Both the position numbers and the translations under genes were made by a program. Below are positions 50,378 through 60,260 of a stretch of DNA of 64,000 nucleotides, piece after piece. Source of the stretch: CAZFLD01 sp964519835 (lineage in GTDB: Bacteria > Spirochaetota > Spirochaetia > DSM-27196 > CAZFLD01); contig CAZFLD010000008.1 of assembly GCA_964519835.1 (NCBI GenBank), positions 1 through 64,000 on the forward strand, in the 5' to 3' direction. The notes beneath the pieces are model-generated. The model was not told the DNA's origin. It saw only the letters and a program-made list of their open reading frames with translations, and did not search any database. Position 1 is the first letter of the stretch. Each line of letters opens with the position of its first letter.

Positions 50378-51565
50378 ATGGAAGTACGTACAGTTAAAGA
50401 TCTAGACATAAAAGGCCGGCGCGTGCTTGCTCGCGTCGACTTTAATGTGCCGATAGACAACGGCGTGGTAACGGATGCCACACGTATCGAGGCGGCTCTT
50501 CCCACCATCAAATACGTGCTCGACATCGAAGGCACGTCGATTATCCTCATGAGCCACCTCGGACGCCCAAAGGGTCAGCGAAAGCCGGAGTTCAGCCTAA
50601 AACCCGTGGCATCCAAGCTCGAGGATCTCCTCGGGCGGCCCGTTACCATGGCGGACGACGTTGTCGGCCCGTCGGTAGACGATGCGGTATCCTCCATGAA
50701 GACCGGTGACATTCTCGTCTTGGAGAACACTCGTTTTCACCCAGGCGAAGAGAAAAACGACCCGGAGCTTTCCGCCGCGCTGGCAAAGCTCGGCGACGTT
50801 TTTGTGAACGACGCCTTCGGCTCCGCGCACCGGGCACACGCAAGCACCGAGGGTATCGCACATCACCTGCCTTCCGCGGCGGGCTTTCTTATCGAGAAAG
50901 AGGTTACCTTTTTCGACAAGGTTGTAGAGAAACCGGAAAAACCGGTCGTAGCCGTCATCGGTGGCGCCAAGGTAAGCAGCAAGATTGCCGTCTTGGAGTC
51001 GCTTATCCCCAAATGCGCAAGCCTTATCATCGGCGGAGGCATGGCATACACCTTCCTAAAGGCGATGGGAAAGCAGATCGGGAAGTCGCTCATCGAAGAG
51101 GATTACATCGACACCGCGAAAAGCCTTATCGAAGCGGCGGACAAAGCGGGTGTCGACATTATCCTGCCGCAGGACCACGTGTGCGCGACGGAGTTTTCAG
51201 CTGATGCCAAGCCCCAAAACGTCGACACGGAGGACATTCCCGACGGCCTTATCGCGATGGATGTCGGTCCCAAGACCATTGACGCCTGTAGGACGGCACT
51301 CGCAGGCGCAAAGACCATCGTGTGGAACGGTCCGCTGGGTGTATTCGAGTTCGACGCCTTTGCAACGGGCACGCTGGAAGTTGCTCGAATGGTTGCCGAT
51401 TGCGCCGGCACAACGGTCGTCGGTGGGGGTGATTCCGTCGCCGCGGTAAACAAGTTCGGCCTGGCGGAGAAAATCGACCATGTGTCCACCGGCGGCGGCG
51501 CATCCTTGGAATACCTCGAGGGCAAGGTCCTCCCGGGAATCAAGGCGCTGCAAAAGGACGGCTAA
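50378..51565 (+). CDS. pgk: Phosphoglycerate kinase
   Basis: Pgk (395 residues) makes ATP from 1,3-bisphosphoglycerate. Family blocks are RVDFNVPIDNGVVTDATRIEAALPTI, MSHLGRPKGQRK, ENTRFHPGEEKNDPEL and the C-terminal nucleotide loop VGGGDSVAAVNKFGL. All expected domains are present and the length is normal. It is spaced 6 bases from both gap and tpiA, as in a tight operon. Confidence 0.97.
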   Translation: MEVRTVKDLDIKGRRVLARVDFNVPIDNGVVTDATRIEAALPTIKYVLDIEGTSIILMSHLGRPKGQRKPEFSLKPVASKLEDLLGRPVTMADDVVGPSVDDAVSSMKTGDILVLENTRFHPGEEKNDPELSAALAKLGDVFVNDAFGSAHRAHASTEGIAHHLPSAAGFLIEKEVTFFDKVVEKPEKPVVAVIGGAKVSSKIAVLESLIPKCASLIIGGGMAYTFLKAMGKQIGKSLIEEDYIDTAKSLIEAADKAGVDIILPQDHVCATEFSADAKPQNVDTEDIPDGLIAMDVGPKTIDACRTALAGAKTIVWNGPLGVFEFDAFATGTLEVARMVADCAGTTVVGGGDSVAAVNKFGLAEKIDHVSTGGGASLEYLEGKVLPGIKALQKDG

Positions 51566-51571
51566 AAGTTT

Positions 51572-52312
<741 letters not shown>

Positions 52313-52343
52313 CAAATCCTAAGTCGGACTTGGAGAACTCAGA

Positions 52344-52856
52344 ATGGGCTTTTTGACCATACTCCTTATCATCATTTTCGCGGCAAGTGCGCTTCTGCTT
52401 ATAGGCCTGGTCATGCTTCAGGACGAAGGTGGAGACGGCCTCGGAGGCATCTTCGGCGGCGGAGGCGCAACACAGGTCGGTAACCGATCCGGAAACATCC
52501 TCACCAAGACAACCTCCATACTCGGCGCGATATTTCTCACAAGCTCCTTTTTCCTCGCATTCCTAAACCGAACGCCGGACGCCGGTGATATTGTCTCCGC
52601 GGCGGCTCGCCTCGACAGCTCGGAAGAGGTCGTCGAATGGTGGGATGTTGATGAGGAGGCGGATCCCGACACCGACTTACAACTTCCGGGCGGGCTTCTC
52701 GAGAGCCTGGAAGGTGAAGCGGAAGCCGGAGAGCTGGATATCGACACTCTCGGCGAGCCTGCGGGCGACGACGGCCAAGGCGACGCCGGTACCGAGCCCG
52801 GTACCGAGCCCGGTGGTGAGCCCGGTGCTCAGACCGAGGGAGCCGCGGCTGAGTAG
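52344..52856 (+). CDS. secG: SecG preprotein translocase subunit with an acidic C-terminal tail
   Basis: SecG assists SecYE in protein export. The family part is residues 1-80: a first membrane segment, LVMLQDEGGDGLGGIFGGGG, then a second segment (ILGAIFLTSSFFLAFLNR). After it come about 85 further residues rich in Asp, Glu, Gly and Pro, including three GTEPG/GGEPG repeats. Ordinary SecG is about 75-110 residues, so this tail is an addition; a cytoplasmic or periplasmic docking role is only conjecture. The gene follows tpiA by 31 bases, a common bacterial order. Confidence 0.88.
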   Translation: MGFLTILLIIIFAASALLLIGLVMLQDEGGDGLGGIFGGGGATQVGNRSGNILTKTTSILGAIFLTSSFFLAFLNRTPDAGDIVSAAARLDSSEEVVEWWDVDEEADPDTDLQLPGGLLESLEGEAEAGELDIDTLGEPAGDDGQGDAGTEPGTEPGGEPGAQTEGAAAE

Positions 52857-52863
52857 ATCCTGG

Positions 52864-52891
52864 CGAGCCTACAACCTCGAGCCTACAACCT
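52864..52891 (+). repeat. Two tandem copies of a 14-base unit
   Basis: The unit CGAGCCTACAACCT occurs at 52864-52877 and again at 52878-52891 without change, just after secG. The next gene's ribosome site follows directly. Confidence 0.8.
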
Positions 52892-52905
52892 AGGGGGAGA
52901 TGAGG

Positions 52906-53325
52906 ATGCGAGTAGCGATAGTGTTTATAGCGCAGAAATACAGAGACAAGCTTCTCGCCATCTCAAAGGGTCTGCAGAAGGGAATCGAGGGTCTCGGTCA
53001 CAAGGTGGACATCATCGACGGTGGTCGTGATGTAAGCACAAAACTGTCCATCTACGAGTATATCTGTGTCGGCTCCGAATCTACGTCCATAATCGGCGGG
53101 AAGATCCCGGCAAAGGTCTCTGAATACTTGGGGCAGGCGGGAATGATCTCCGGCAAACGGTCGTTTGCGTTTGTGGTCCGCAAGGGATTCTCTCGCGAAA
53201 AGGCGATGAGAAGGCTCATGAAGGCCATGGAAGGCGAGGGAATGTATCTCAAGTTCTCGTACGAGCTCGCCTCGCCGGAGGAAGCGGAGATAATCGGAAG
53301 TCGCCTAAACATCAGCAAGGGATAG
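52906..53325 (+). CDS. Flavodoxin-like-fold hypothetical protein
   Basis: This 139-residue protein has the strand-helix rhythm of a flavodoxin-like fold (VAIVFIAQKYRDKLLAISKGLQKGIEGLGHKVDIID; YEYICVGSEST; GKRSFAFVVRKGFS). The usual FMN phosphate loop (T/S-rich, TGNT-like) is replaced by AQKYRDK, so flavin binding is doubtful. GGGGGAG at 52893-52899 fits the ATG at 52906 better than the ATG at 52900. It sits between secG and a J-domain protein; the function is unknown. Confidence 0.75.
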   Translation: MRVAIVFIAQKYRDKLLAISKGLQKGIEGLGHKVDIIDGGRDVSTKLSIYEYICVGSESTSIIGGKIPAKVSEYLGQAGMISGKRSFAFVVRKGFSREKAMRRLMKAMEGEGMYLKFSYELASPEEAEIIGSRLNISKG

Positions 53326-53357
53326 GGCCCAAGACAAGAACAGGCCGAGGACTACGA

Positions 53358-54149
53358 TTGAAAGACTACTACGAGATCCTCGAAGTCGATACCGAGTCGA
53401 CTCCGGAGCAGATTAAGCGCGCGTTCCGGAAAAAAGCAAAAGAGCTGCATCCCGACCTAAGTCACGCCGGGTCGTACTCCGCGGAAAAACTCCACCTCCT
53501 CATTCAAGCATATGAGACTCTCAGCGACGCCAGGAGGCGGGAGGAGTATGACAGAACCTTTTGTATCGTGCCGAGCGGTCTGCGCTTCGACTACCGGGAG
53601 TTTCTAAAAGAGAGACCGGATGACTTGGGCAGGCAGTCGCGACTGATATTCTACGACCTGCTTCACAGCAACTCCGACGACGCAATTAGCCTGTATGAGG
53701 CGCTGTCTATGCAGTGGGAGTTTGATCTTTCCACGCACCTCGACCGCGAGGACTATATGGACTGCGCGTTTTTGCTCGCGGAAGCCCTGGAAGAACGCGA
53801 GGAGTACGTCAAAGCATATCGCCTCTACCGATCGGTCATTTCATTTGAGATGGAAAAGCCGTATTTTCGGCACTTTTTCGAAGAGGTCACGGAACGGCTG
53901 CGAACACTTGTCTGTTTTAAGATGCCGGAGAGCGTGTCCAACGAAATCATCCTCCAGTGCCTCAACGAGCTGGTCGTTTTTGATTTCTCCCGGAAAGACA
54001 CGGCCTTTTACCTCAAAAAGGCTGCCGAAATCTATACGGACAGAGGCCAGTTCGACGTGGCGGCGCACTACTTGCAACGCGGGTTGGAGCTCGATAGTAA
54101 GCTCTCCGGTGTTAAGAAGTTAAAAACTAAGATCGGGTTTCCGGACTGA
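53358..54149 (+). CDS. J-domain protein with a helical C-terminal region
   Basis: The first 65 residues form a J domain with the HPD motif (FRKKAKELHPDLSHAG), which recruits and stimulates DnaK-type Hsp70. There is no Gly/Phe region or zinc-finger domain, so it is not DnaJ itself. Residues about 75-263 are mainly helical and tetratricopeptide-like at the end (YTDRGQFDVAAHYLQRGLELDSKLSG). It probably targets Hsp70 to a particular client. The start is TTG at 53358 with GAGG about 10 bases upstream. Confidence 0.82.
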   Translation: MKDYYEILEVDTESTPEQIKRAFRKKAKELHPDLSHAGSYSAEKLHLLIQAYETLSDARRREEYDRTFCIVPSGLRFDYREFLKERPDDLGRQSRLIFYDLLHSNSDDAISLYEALSMQWEFDLSTHLDREDYMDCAFLLAEALEEREEYVKAYRLYRSVISFEMEKPYFRHFFEEVTERLRTLVCFKMPESVSNEIILQCLNELVVFDFSRKDTAFYLKKAAEIYTDRGQFDVAAHYLQRGLELDSKLSGVKKLKTKIGFPD

Positions 54150-54166
54150 GGACCATTTTGGCACCG

Positions 54167-54175
54167 TGCTATAGT
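54167..54175 (+). promoter_or_regulatory. Possible extended -10 promoter of the SurA-like gene
   Basis: TG at 54167-54168, one base, then TATAGT at 54170-54175 make an extended -10 element. No good -35 box lies at the usual distance. The next gene starts at 54198. Confidence 0.4.
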
Positions 54176-54197
54176 TAGGACCACTACAGGATTTTTG

Positions 54198-55265
54198 ATG
54201 ATGACAAGACATAGAACACAAGACAAACAACACCTCCTCTTGATTTTTGCGCCGCTTTTTCTTTTGGCGGCCGGCTCCGGAGTCTCTGCGCAGATCATCG
54301 ATATGCCGCTGGCCACCGTAGACCTAACCGGCACGGACGTATTGACACAGCGCACCATCTCGGAGTCCGTAAACATCCTCGAACGTACGGTCGGCCGAGA
54401 GCTCACGGCCGACGAGAAGAACCAGGTGCTCCAGAGTGAGATCAACGCGCTCTTGGTCAACCAGGCCGCGGAGGCGGCGGGTATCTCCGTTACTGCCCAG
54501 GAGGTGGACGCAGCCATAGAGCAGCAGCGCCTGCAGATCGGCGCACAGATCTCCGAGGAACGGTTTCGCCAGGAGATACAAAACCAGACGGGCCTCACCT
54601 GGAATCAGTACCGGGCGCAGGTTCGGGAGCAGTTGGTCCACAACAGGTACGTGCTGCAGGAGAAGGGCGCGCAGATCCAAGGTGTTGACCAACCCACCCA
54701 GCAAGAGATCCGGAGTGTATACGAGGAAAACGCCACAAGCTTCTCGAATCCGGCGATGATCCGTTTTGATCACTTGTTTTTCGATACCAGACAGTCCGAC
54801 GCTGCGGAAACGCGGGCGGCAAGAACCAAGGCCGAGCAGCTAAATCGCCGCATAGAGAGTGGTTCAGCCACATTCGATACCATCATGCGAGAGGCTCTCG
54901 ATGATCCCAGCTACGCCGGAGGTGATTTTGGCTATCTCGTGCGCGGGGATCAAGCCCGGCGGCAGCTTCTCGGAACAGAGTTCTTCGAGGAAATGTTTAC
55001 CCTGGAAGACGGCGAAGTGTCGGGAGTCCATGAGTCTAGTTTGGGCTTTCACATAGTTCGCGTAACGGACAAGCGGTCCGCACGCCTCCTCGGCTTGGAC
55101 GATCCTATCTTGCCCGGAAACAATATGACCGTCCGGGACCAGATCCGGCAGTACATTCTCGGACAACGGCAGCAAGTGGCGCAGCAATCGGCTATTGCCG
55201 AGCTGGTTTCGGAGCTCCGGGAACAAGCCGATATCACCGTCTACGAGGACAACCTCCCCTGGTAG
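54198..55265 (+). CDS. SurA-like periplasmic peptidyl-prolyl isomerase/chaperone
   Basis: This protein of about 355 residues has a signal peptide ending in GVSAQ. The N-terminal region (about 40-190) is helical like the SurA chaperone core (LTADEKNQVLQSEINALLVNQAAEAAGISVT). A parvulin-type PPIase domain follows (about 190-300) with IRFDHLFFDTR, FDTIMREALDDPSYAGGDFGYLVRGD and GFHIVRVTDK. It probably helps outer-membrane proteins such as the LptD-like barrel to fold. AGGA lies 7 bases before the ATG at 54198. Confidence 0.88.
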   Translation: MMTRHRTQDKQHLLLIFAPLFLLAAGSGVSAQIIDMPLATVDLTGTDVLTQRTISESVNILERTVGRELTADEKNQVLQSEINALLVNQAAEAAGISVTAQEVDAAIEQQRLQIGAQISEERFRQEIQNQTGLTWNQYRAQVREQLVHNRYVLQEKGAQIQGVDQPTQQEIRSVYEENATSFSNPAMIRFDHLFFDTRQSDAAETRAARTKAEQLNRRIESGSATFDTIMREALDDPSYAGGDFGYLVRGDQARRQLLGTEFFEEMFTLEDGEVSGVHESSLGFHIVRVTDKRSARLLGLDDPILPGNNMTVRDQIRQYILGQRQQVAQQSAIAELVSELREQADITVYEDNLPW

Positions 55266-55272
55266 TGGAACC

Positions 55273-55683
55273 GTGGCTTCCCGGCGTCGTGGCCGAGTAC
55301 TAGCCTTTCAGGCGGTTTACGCTTGGGAGCTAAGCGCAACAGACCAATCCTCGCGCTTTGATTGGATAACCACGCCTCGGACCGACGAGGAGATGGCATT
55401 CCCGCGTTTGCTGGCTGCGGGCACAATCGAAAACATCGGTCGGGTCGATGACGTCATTCGAGAAGCGCTCGAGCACTGGGATATATCTCGTCTTGCGAAG
55501 GTAGACCTCGCTCTTCTCCGGACCTCCGTCTATGCTCTGCTCTACCGCGAAGACATCCCCGCCCGAGTGACCATCGATGAGGCCGTCGAGATAGCAAAAG
55601 AGTTCGGCTCGGCGGATTCATACCGTTTTGTGAACGGCGTGTTGGATTCTATTCGACAAAAACACTGTGGCAAACGGCCGTGA
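55273..55683 (+). CDS. nusB: Transcription antitermination/rRNA factor NusB
   Basis: NusB (136 residues) binds boxA RNA with NusE and promotes rRNA antitermination. The family starts with RRRGRVLAFQAVYAWEL, and the later blocks DISRLAKVDLALLRTSVYALLYREDIPARVTIDEAVEIAKEFGSADSYRFVNGVLDSI are strongly conserved in kind. GTG at 55273 is taken as the start; an upstream extension to 55195 lies inside the previous gene. The next gene starts through a GTGA overlap. Confidence 0.93.
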   Translation: MASRRRGRVLAFQAVYAWELSATDQSSRFDWITTPRTDEEMAFPRLLAAGTIENIGRVDDVIREALEHWDISRLAKVDLALLRTSVYALLYREDIPARVTIDEAVEIAKEFGSADSYRFVNGVLDSIRQKHCGKRP

Positions 55684-57257
55684 ACAAACACATTTTGCGC
55701 CGCCTCGCGCTGCCCGTCGGGGTGGTATTGGCCGCAACCACCGTCGTAATCATCTGGGCCGGTATCTCGAGGATCCGGTCCGAGGCGGCCTTTGTGGGCG
55801 GCTTTGATCGCGTCGATGCGCTTATTGCCGACGGTCGCATTGATGATGCGGTAAACGCCCTCGTGCCCATGCGGGCGGCCGCGCGGACCCGCTCACGCCT
55901 GCTATCGCTCCTCAAGCGCTATCAGTTGATCAGGGCGATGGGGGCTCCGGGAGCAGATGACGCGTTTGCCTCCTTTGCCGCAGAGGCGGCCGACAGGCTC
56001 CCGGGTAGCCCTGAGCTCGCGGCCGTGGCGGCGTATGCGTCGATAGACCGCCCGGAGACTGCCGCTCGCTTCGCAGAACGTATTACCGGCGACCAGCTCG
56101 AGCCGGTAAAGGCGTGGGCCTACCTCCGCGCCGGGCGTGCCGACCAGCTGGAAGGGCTGGAAAACCCCGTAGCGATTGTTGCCCGCCTTGCCGCGGCCGA
56201 TGAGGCAAGCGCGGACGATTTTGCCGCTGCTTACGGCCGCACGGGGGATACGCGTCTGGGGGTGGACGCCGCGCTACTTGCGGCCACCGACGGAGACTTT
56301 CGGCGCGCAGTCGCCCTATTGCCGGAAGAGGCCGAGACGTCTTTGCGGGTTCGGCTTCTCAGGGAAGCGGGAATCGTTGAGGAGGCCCGGCAAATCCTTG
56401 CTACGCGACAGGTCCTCGACACGTCGGATCTTGCCCTTTGGGCGGACCTTGCGCTTCTTTCCGGGCGAATCGGCGAGGCCTCTCGTTTGTACCAGGACAT
56501 CATCGACATCGCACCGGAGGCGTATCCCCAAGCGTACGCAAACCTGGCCCGATTGCAGGGAACCGGCGGTGAGGAGACTCTGCGCGCCGGCGTGGCCCTG
56601 TTTCCAGGCAACCACATCCTTTTAGAGGAGCTGGGGCGGCTTTTGGCCGCTCGCGGCCAAACGGTGGAGGCATTGGCCTTGGTTGCGGAGGTGGAGGAAG
56701 TCGGCCCGGAGCCGCGGCTGGCCCTCCTTTCCCTCGATCTGTCGTCTCCGTCCGGGACTCTCCGCGAACGACGGCTCAGGGAACTCTTGGCCCTCTACCC
56801 GGAGAGCAGCCTGGTGGCCGAGCGCCTTATGGCTCACTACTACATCCAAGACGACGTCCGGATCGACCGGCTCATCGAACGCTTTTCCCATACCGCCGCG
56901 GCGCACACATTCAGCGGGCTTCGCAGCGTTGACGCCGGCGGACGCGAAGCGGCCAACACAGCATTCGAGAGGGCGTGGGAGCTCGGACCTGCGTGGTACA
57001 CCGGCTTCAACCGTGGCCTGAGCCTCGGGCTGACCGGCAACCTCGCGGAGGCGGAACACGCGTTGCGGTCCGCGTCGCTCTTTACTCAAGATGAGTCGGA
57101 TCAAATCCGTCTGTCGGCCTATCAAATGCGCTTTCTTATCGCTTTGGGGCGCCTCGAACGGGCGGCGGCCGTGTATCAAAGGGCACAAAACTTACGACCG
57201 GGGGATCCACTTGTTGTGGCTATGCGTCGTGAGCTTGATGCGGCGGGACGGCAATGA
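55680..57257 (+). CDS. Membrane-anchored TPR-type protein
   Basis: This 525-residue protein begins with GTG overlapping the nusB stop. One membrane segment lies at about residues 10-29 (ALPVGVVLAATTVVIIWAGI). The remainder is a helical solenoid of degenerate TPR units (ADLALLSGRIGEASRLYQDIIDIAPEAYPQAYANLARLQG; FNRGLSLGLTGNLAEAEHALRSASLF). No enzymatic motif is seen. The large number of such proteins in this window suggests envelope scaffolding tasks, but a precise one cannot be named. Confidence 0.78.
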   Translation: MNKHILRRLALPVGVVLAATTVVIIWAGISRIRSEAAFVGGFDRVDALIADGRIDDAVNALVPMRAAARTRSRLLSLLKRYQLIRAMGAPGADDAFASFAAEAADRLPGSPELAAVAAYASIDRPETAARFAERITGDQLEPVKAWAYLRAGRADQLEGLENPVAIVARLAAADEASADDFAAAYGRTGDTRLGVDAALLAATDGDFRRAVALLPEEAETSLRVRLLREAGIVEEARQILATRQVLDTSDLALWADLALLSGRIGEASRLYQDIIDIAPEAYPQAYANLARLQGTGGEETLRAGVALFPGNHILLEELGRLLAARGQTVEALALVAEVEEVGPEPRLALLSLDLSSPSGTLRERRLRELLALYPESSLVAERLMAHYYIQDDVRIDRLIERFSHTAAAHTFSGLRSVDAGGREAANTAFERAWELGPAWYTGFNRGLSLGLTGNLAEAEHALRSASLFTQDESDQIRLSAYQMRFLIALGRLERAAAVYQRAQNLRPGDPLVVAMRRELDAAGRQ

Positions 57258-57298
57258 TATTTTCCGGCGAGACAGAGATTAAACGAGAGAGACTAAAA

Positions 57299-58051
57299 AT
57301 GATTCAACTCAAGACGGCGCGACAGCTCGACGGTATTAGAACGTCGTGCAAGCTTCTCATAGAAACCTTCCACGTTGTTGAACCGTTGATCCAGGTCGGC
57401 GTCAGCACTCAAGAGGTCGATGCTAAGGTCCATGACTTTATCACCACGCATGGCGGTCGGCCGTCGTTTCTCGGCTACAACGGTTTCCCCGCGTCGATCT
57501 GCGCCTCGGTAAACGAGACTGTTATTCACGGCATCCCCGACGACAAGCCCCTCAGAGAAGGCGATATCGTCGGCATCGATATCGGCATCGATCTTGACGG
57601 TTACTTCAGCGACTCGGCGGTTACCTACACGGTGGGAAGCGTGGATACACACATACGCGACCTTATGACCGCAACAAAAGAAAGCCTTTTTCTCGGCATA
57701 GAGCAGGCGAGGGCGGGCAATCGCATCAAAGACATCTCCGTCGCGGTGTACCAGCACACAAAAAACAAAGGGTACGGGGTGGTTCGTCCGTATTGCGGCC
57801 ACGGCGTCGGCCTCGCAATTCACGAGGATCCACAAGTGCCGAACTACGTCGGCCGAGGGCCCAACCCTCGCCTCAAGCCGGGCATGGTTCTGGCCATCGA
57901 GCCAATGATCAACCTCGGCGGTGACGATGTGTACGTGTTGGATGATGATTGGACGGTGGTCACCGCGGACCACTCCATTTCCGCGCATTTCGAGCACACG
58001 GTGGCTATTTTAGAGGATCAAACGGAAATCCTGACTCTTGCCCCTTCGTGA
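57299..58051 (+). CDS. map: Methionine aminopeptidase, type I
   Basis: Map (250 residues) removes the starting methionine from new proteins. All five metal ligands are present: D94, D105, H168, E201 and E232, in the regions GIDIGIDLDGYFSDS, CGHGVG, AIEPM and FEHTV. The start at 57299 gives the standard N-terminus (MIQLKTARQLDGIR). An ATG at 57254 overlapping the previous stop would add 15 residues. The stop overlaps the htrA promoter region. Confidence 0.95.
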   Translation: MIQLKTARQLDGIRTSCKLLIETFHVVEPLIQVGVSTQEVDAKVHDFITTHGGRPSFLGYNGFPASICASVNETVIHGIPDDKPLREGDIVGIDIGIDLDGYFSDSAVTYTVGSVDTHIRDLMTATKESLFLGIEQARAGNRIKDISVAVYQHTKNKGYGVVRPYCGHGVGLAIHEDPQVPNYVGRGPNPRLKPGMVLAIEPMINLGGDDVYVLDDDWTVVTADHSISAHFEHTVAILEDQTEILTLAPS

Positions 58052-58076
58052 CGAAGGTCCTCCCTTCCGATATATT
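58048..58076 (+). promoter_or_regulatory. Promoter of the htrA gene
   Basis: GTGACG (58048-58053) and TATATT (58071-58076) are 17 bases apart. The -35 box overlaps the map stop codon. AGGAGG follows at 58097-58102 before the ATG. Confidence 0.55.
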
Positions 58077-58115
58077 AAGAGTACCCCTCGCCGTCTAGGA
58101 GGCAGTAGCCAAGTT

Positions 58116-59621
58116 ATGAGCCCAAAAAAACTTAGCAGGGCCTTTTACTCACGACGCTTTTTTTTGTTCAACCTGGTCCTCGTAGGCGTGATTCTCGGTT
58201 TTGTGCTCGCCGTGGCCCTCTTTTCGTGTTCCACCAGCCTCCAACCGGGCGACACGGCAACGGCGGACGAGGTTTCGAATCAGGACGCTGCAATAAGCCG
58301 CCTACGCAGCCTAGAAGACTCCTTTCACACCGTAGCCGAGGACGTGCTTCCAAGCGTTGTAAAAGTCGAAGTTGTCGAGGTTCGCACGGCGCCGCTTCCG
58401 GACGCCGAAGTCCCGTGGTTTGATTTCTTTTTTCCCTCGCCCGACGAGGAGAGCCCCCAGTTCAGGGACTTCCGGACCGAGGGTGTAGGCTCCGGCGTTG
58501 TTGTACGCAAAGACGGCAACCGGTACTACGTGTTGACCAACGATCACGTGATCGGGGAGGCGGACGAGATCCGAGTAACCCTGGACGATGGACGCAACTA
58601 CGAAGGTGAGTTGGTAGGCAAAGACGCCCGCAAGGACTTGGCTCTGATCTCCTTCGATGCGCCCGGCACCACTATTCCCGAGGCCCGATTAGGCGACTCG
58701 GATCGTTTGCGAGTAGGCGACTGGGTTGTCGCTATCGGCACCCCGTTTGGGTTCCAGTCCACCGTTACCGCGGGTATTGTCAGCGCACTCGGGCGGAGAG
58801 GCGGACCTCAAAACAATATCAGTGACTTTATCCAGACGGACGCGGCCATCAACCAGGGCAACTCCGGTGGAGCACTTGTCAACCTGGACGGGGAAATCGT
58901 CGGCATAAACACCTGGATCACCTCGCAAACAGGCGGGAGCGTGGGACTCGGCTTCTCGATCCCGATTAACAACGCCCGGCGGGCCATCGGTGAGTTTATC
59001 GACGCGGGTACGGTGCGCTATGGGTGGCTGGGTGTACAGCTCGCGATTGTTACCGATGAAATCCGTGAGGCATTGGGTCTGGGTGAATTGCGCGGAGCCA
59101 TGGTCGAGAATGTTTTTGTGAGCTCCCCCGCCTGGAACGCGGGTTTCTATCCGGGAGACGTTATAATCGAGGTCGACGGTCAAAGCGTCCGGAGCAACGA
59201 CGAGCTTATCGCCTTTGTGGGTGAGCTGCTGGTCGGGACGGACGCCGTGTTTACGGTATGGCGGTCGGGAGAAACGTTTTTTTTGGAGGCGCGTATCCGC
59301 GCCCGGGCCGACGAACAGACCATCGCCGAGCAGAACAGGCGCCTGTGGCCGGGCATGTACTTGTTTCCCCTTTCCAACGAAATCCGTGATCGCACGGGGC
59401 TGGACCGCTCGACCCAGGGCGCCGTGGTTGCCGCCGTCGGACAGGGAACACCCGCCGACGAAGCAGGCGTTCGGGTGGGCGATGTGCTTACGAGCATCGG
59501 CGAGGTTCCGATCACCGGCCTCGGCGATGCTTTCTCAAAGCTTGGCAACAGGTCGGTATCCGCATTCGAGTTGTATGTGATTCGCGACGGTCAAGAACTT
59601 GTCCTGCTCCTGGACCGATAA
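58116..59621 (+). CDS. htrA: HtrA/DegP-type serine protease with two PDZ domains
   Basis: This 501-residue periplasmic protease and chaperone handles misfolded envelope proteins. The N-terminus has a hydrophobic segment ending in LFSC, which could be a relaxed spirochaetal lipobox. The trypsin-like domain has the full triad H144 (TNDHVIG), D174 (RKDLALI) and S250 (GNSGGAL). PDZ1 spans about 300-395 (YGWLGVQLAIV; FYPGDVIIEVDGQSV) and PDZ2 about 410-495 (DEAGVRVGDVLTSIGEVPI). The ATG at 58116 follows AGGAGG by 13 bases, a wide gap. Confidence 0.94.
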   Translation: MSPKKLSRAFYSRRFFLFNLVLVGVILGFVLAVALFSCSTSLQPGDTATADEVSNQDAAISRLRSLEDSFHTVAEDVLPSVVKVEVVEVRTAPLPDAEVPWFDFFFPSPDEESPQFRDFRTEGVGSGVVVRKDGNRYYVLTNDHVIGEADEIRVTLDDGRNYEGELVGKDARKDLALISFDAPGTTIPEARLGDSDRLRVGDWVVAIGTPFGFQSTVTAGIVSALGRRGGPQNNISDFIQTDAAINQGNSGGALVNLDGEIVGINTWITSQTGGSVGLGFSIPINNARRAIGEFIDAGTVRYGWLGVQLAIVTDEIREALGLGELRGAMVENVFVSSPAWNAGFYPGDVIIEVDGQSVRSNDELIAFVGELLVGTDAVFTVWRSGETFFLEARIRARADEQTIAEQNRRLWPGMYLFPLSNEIRDRTGLDRSTQGAVVAAVGQGTPADEAGVRVGDVLTSIGEVPITGLGDAFSKLGNRSVSAFELYVIRDGQELVLLLDR

Positions 59622-59656
59622 CAGAATGGCCTGAGCCCTCTGGAGTCATTTGAAAA

Positions 59657-60253
59657 GTGAAAGAGTTTATCGCCTACGAAACGGTAAGAGACAACGCAAT
59701 CAAGCTTGCGCATCAAATACACAAAGACGGTTTTGTGCCTGATGTCATCTACGTTAGCCTCCGGGGCGGCGCCTACTTGGGCAACGTCATCAGTGAGTAC
59801 TTCAAGGCAATCAGGCGAGGCGGTCGTCCTGTGTTCTACGCTGCCGTTGTGGCACGTTCGTACACGGATGTTCGGCAATCCGAACGGGTCATGGTGGACG
59901 GATGGACCTACAGTCCGGAATTCCTGCGGTCGGGCGACAAGGTACTCCTCGTCGACGACATCTTCGACTCCGGCCGTACGGTCAACCATCTGATAGAGAT
60001 CATCCTGGCCAAAGGACTGCCCCGTGAAGACGTACGAATCGCGGTCCACGACTTCAAGACACGGAGCTACGAACAGGATGCGGCAGCCATTCAACCGGAC
60101 TACTACTGCCGCAAACACGAGATCATCGATCCGGCTGAGGACAATTGGATTCACTACCTCAGCCATGAGCTGGTCGGCCTAAGCGAAGAGGAAATCAAGC
60201 AGCATTACCAAAGTGATCCCGAAGTACAAAGCATCTTGTTGGACCACAGGTAG
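59657..60253 (+). CDS. Phosphoribosyltransferase-family protein
   Basis: This 198-residue protein has the PRPP-binding loop VLLVDDIFDSGRTV and the flanking YVSLRGGAYLGNVISEYF region of type I phosphoribosyltransferases. It most resembles the hypoxanthine/xanthine group, but the base specificity cannot be read from sequence. The C-terminal helix (ELVGLSEEEIKQHYQSDPEVQSI) is an extension. The GTG start has GGAG about 9-12 bases upstream. Confidence 0.85.
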   Translation: MKEFIAYETVRDNAIKLAHQIHKDGFVPDVIYVSLRGGAYLGNVISEYFKAIRRGGRPVFYAAVVARSYTDVRQSERVMVDGWTYSPEFLRSGDKVLLVDDIFDSGRTVNHLIEIILAKGLPREDVRIAVHDFKTRSYEQDAAAIQPDYYCRKHEIIDPAEDNWIHYLSHELVGLSEEEIKQHYQSDPEVQSILLDHR

Positions 60254-60260
60254 TTTAGAT

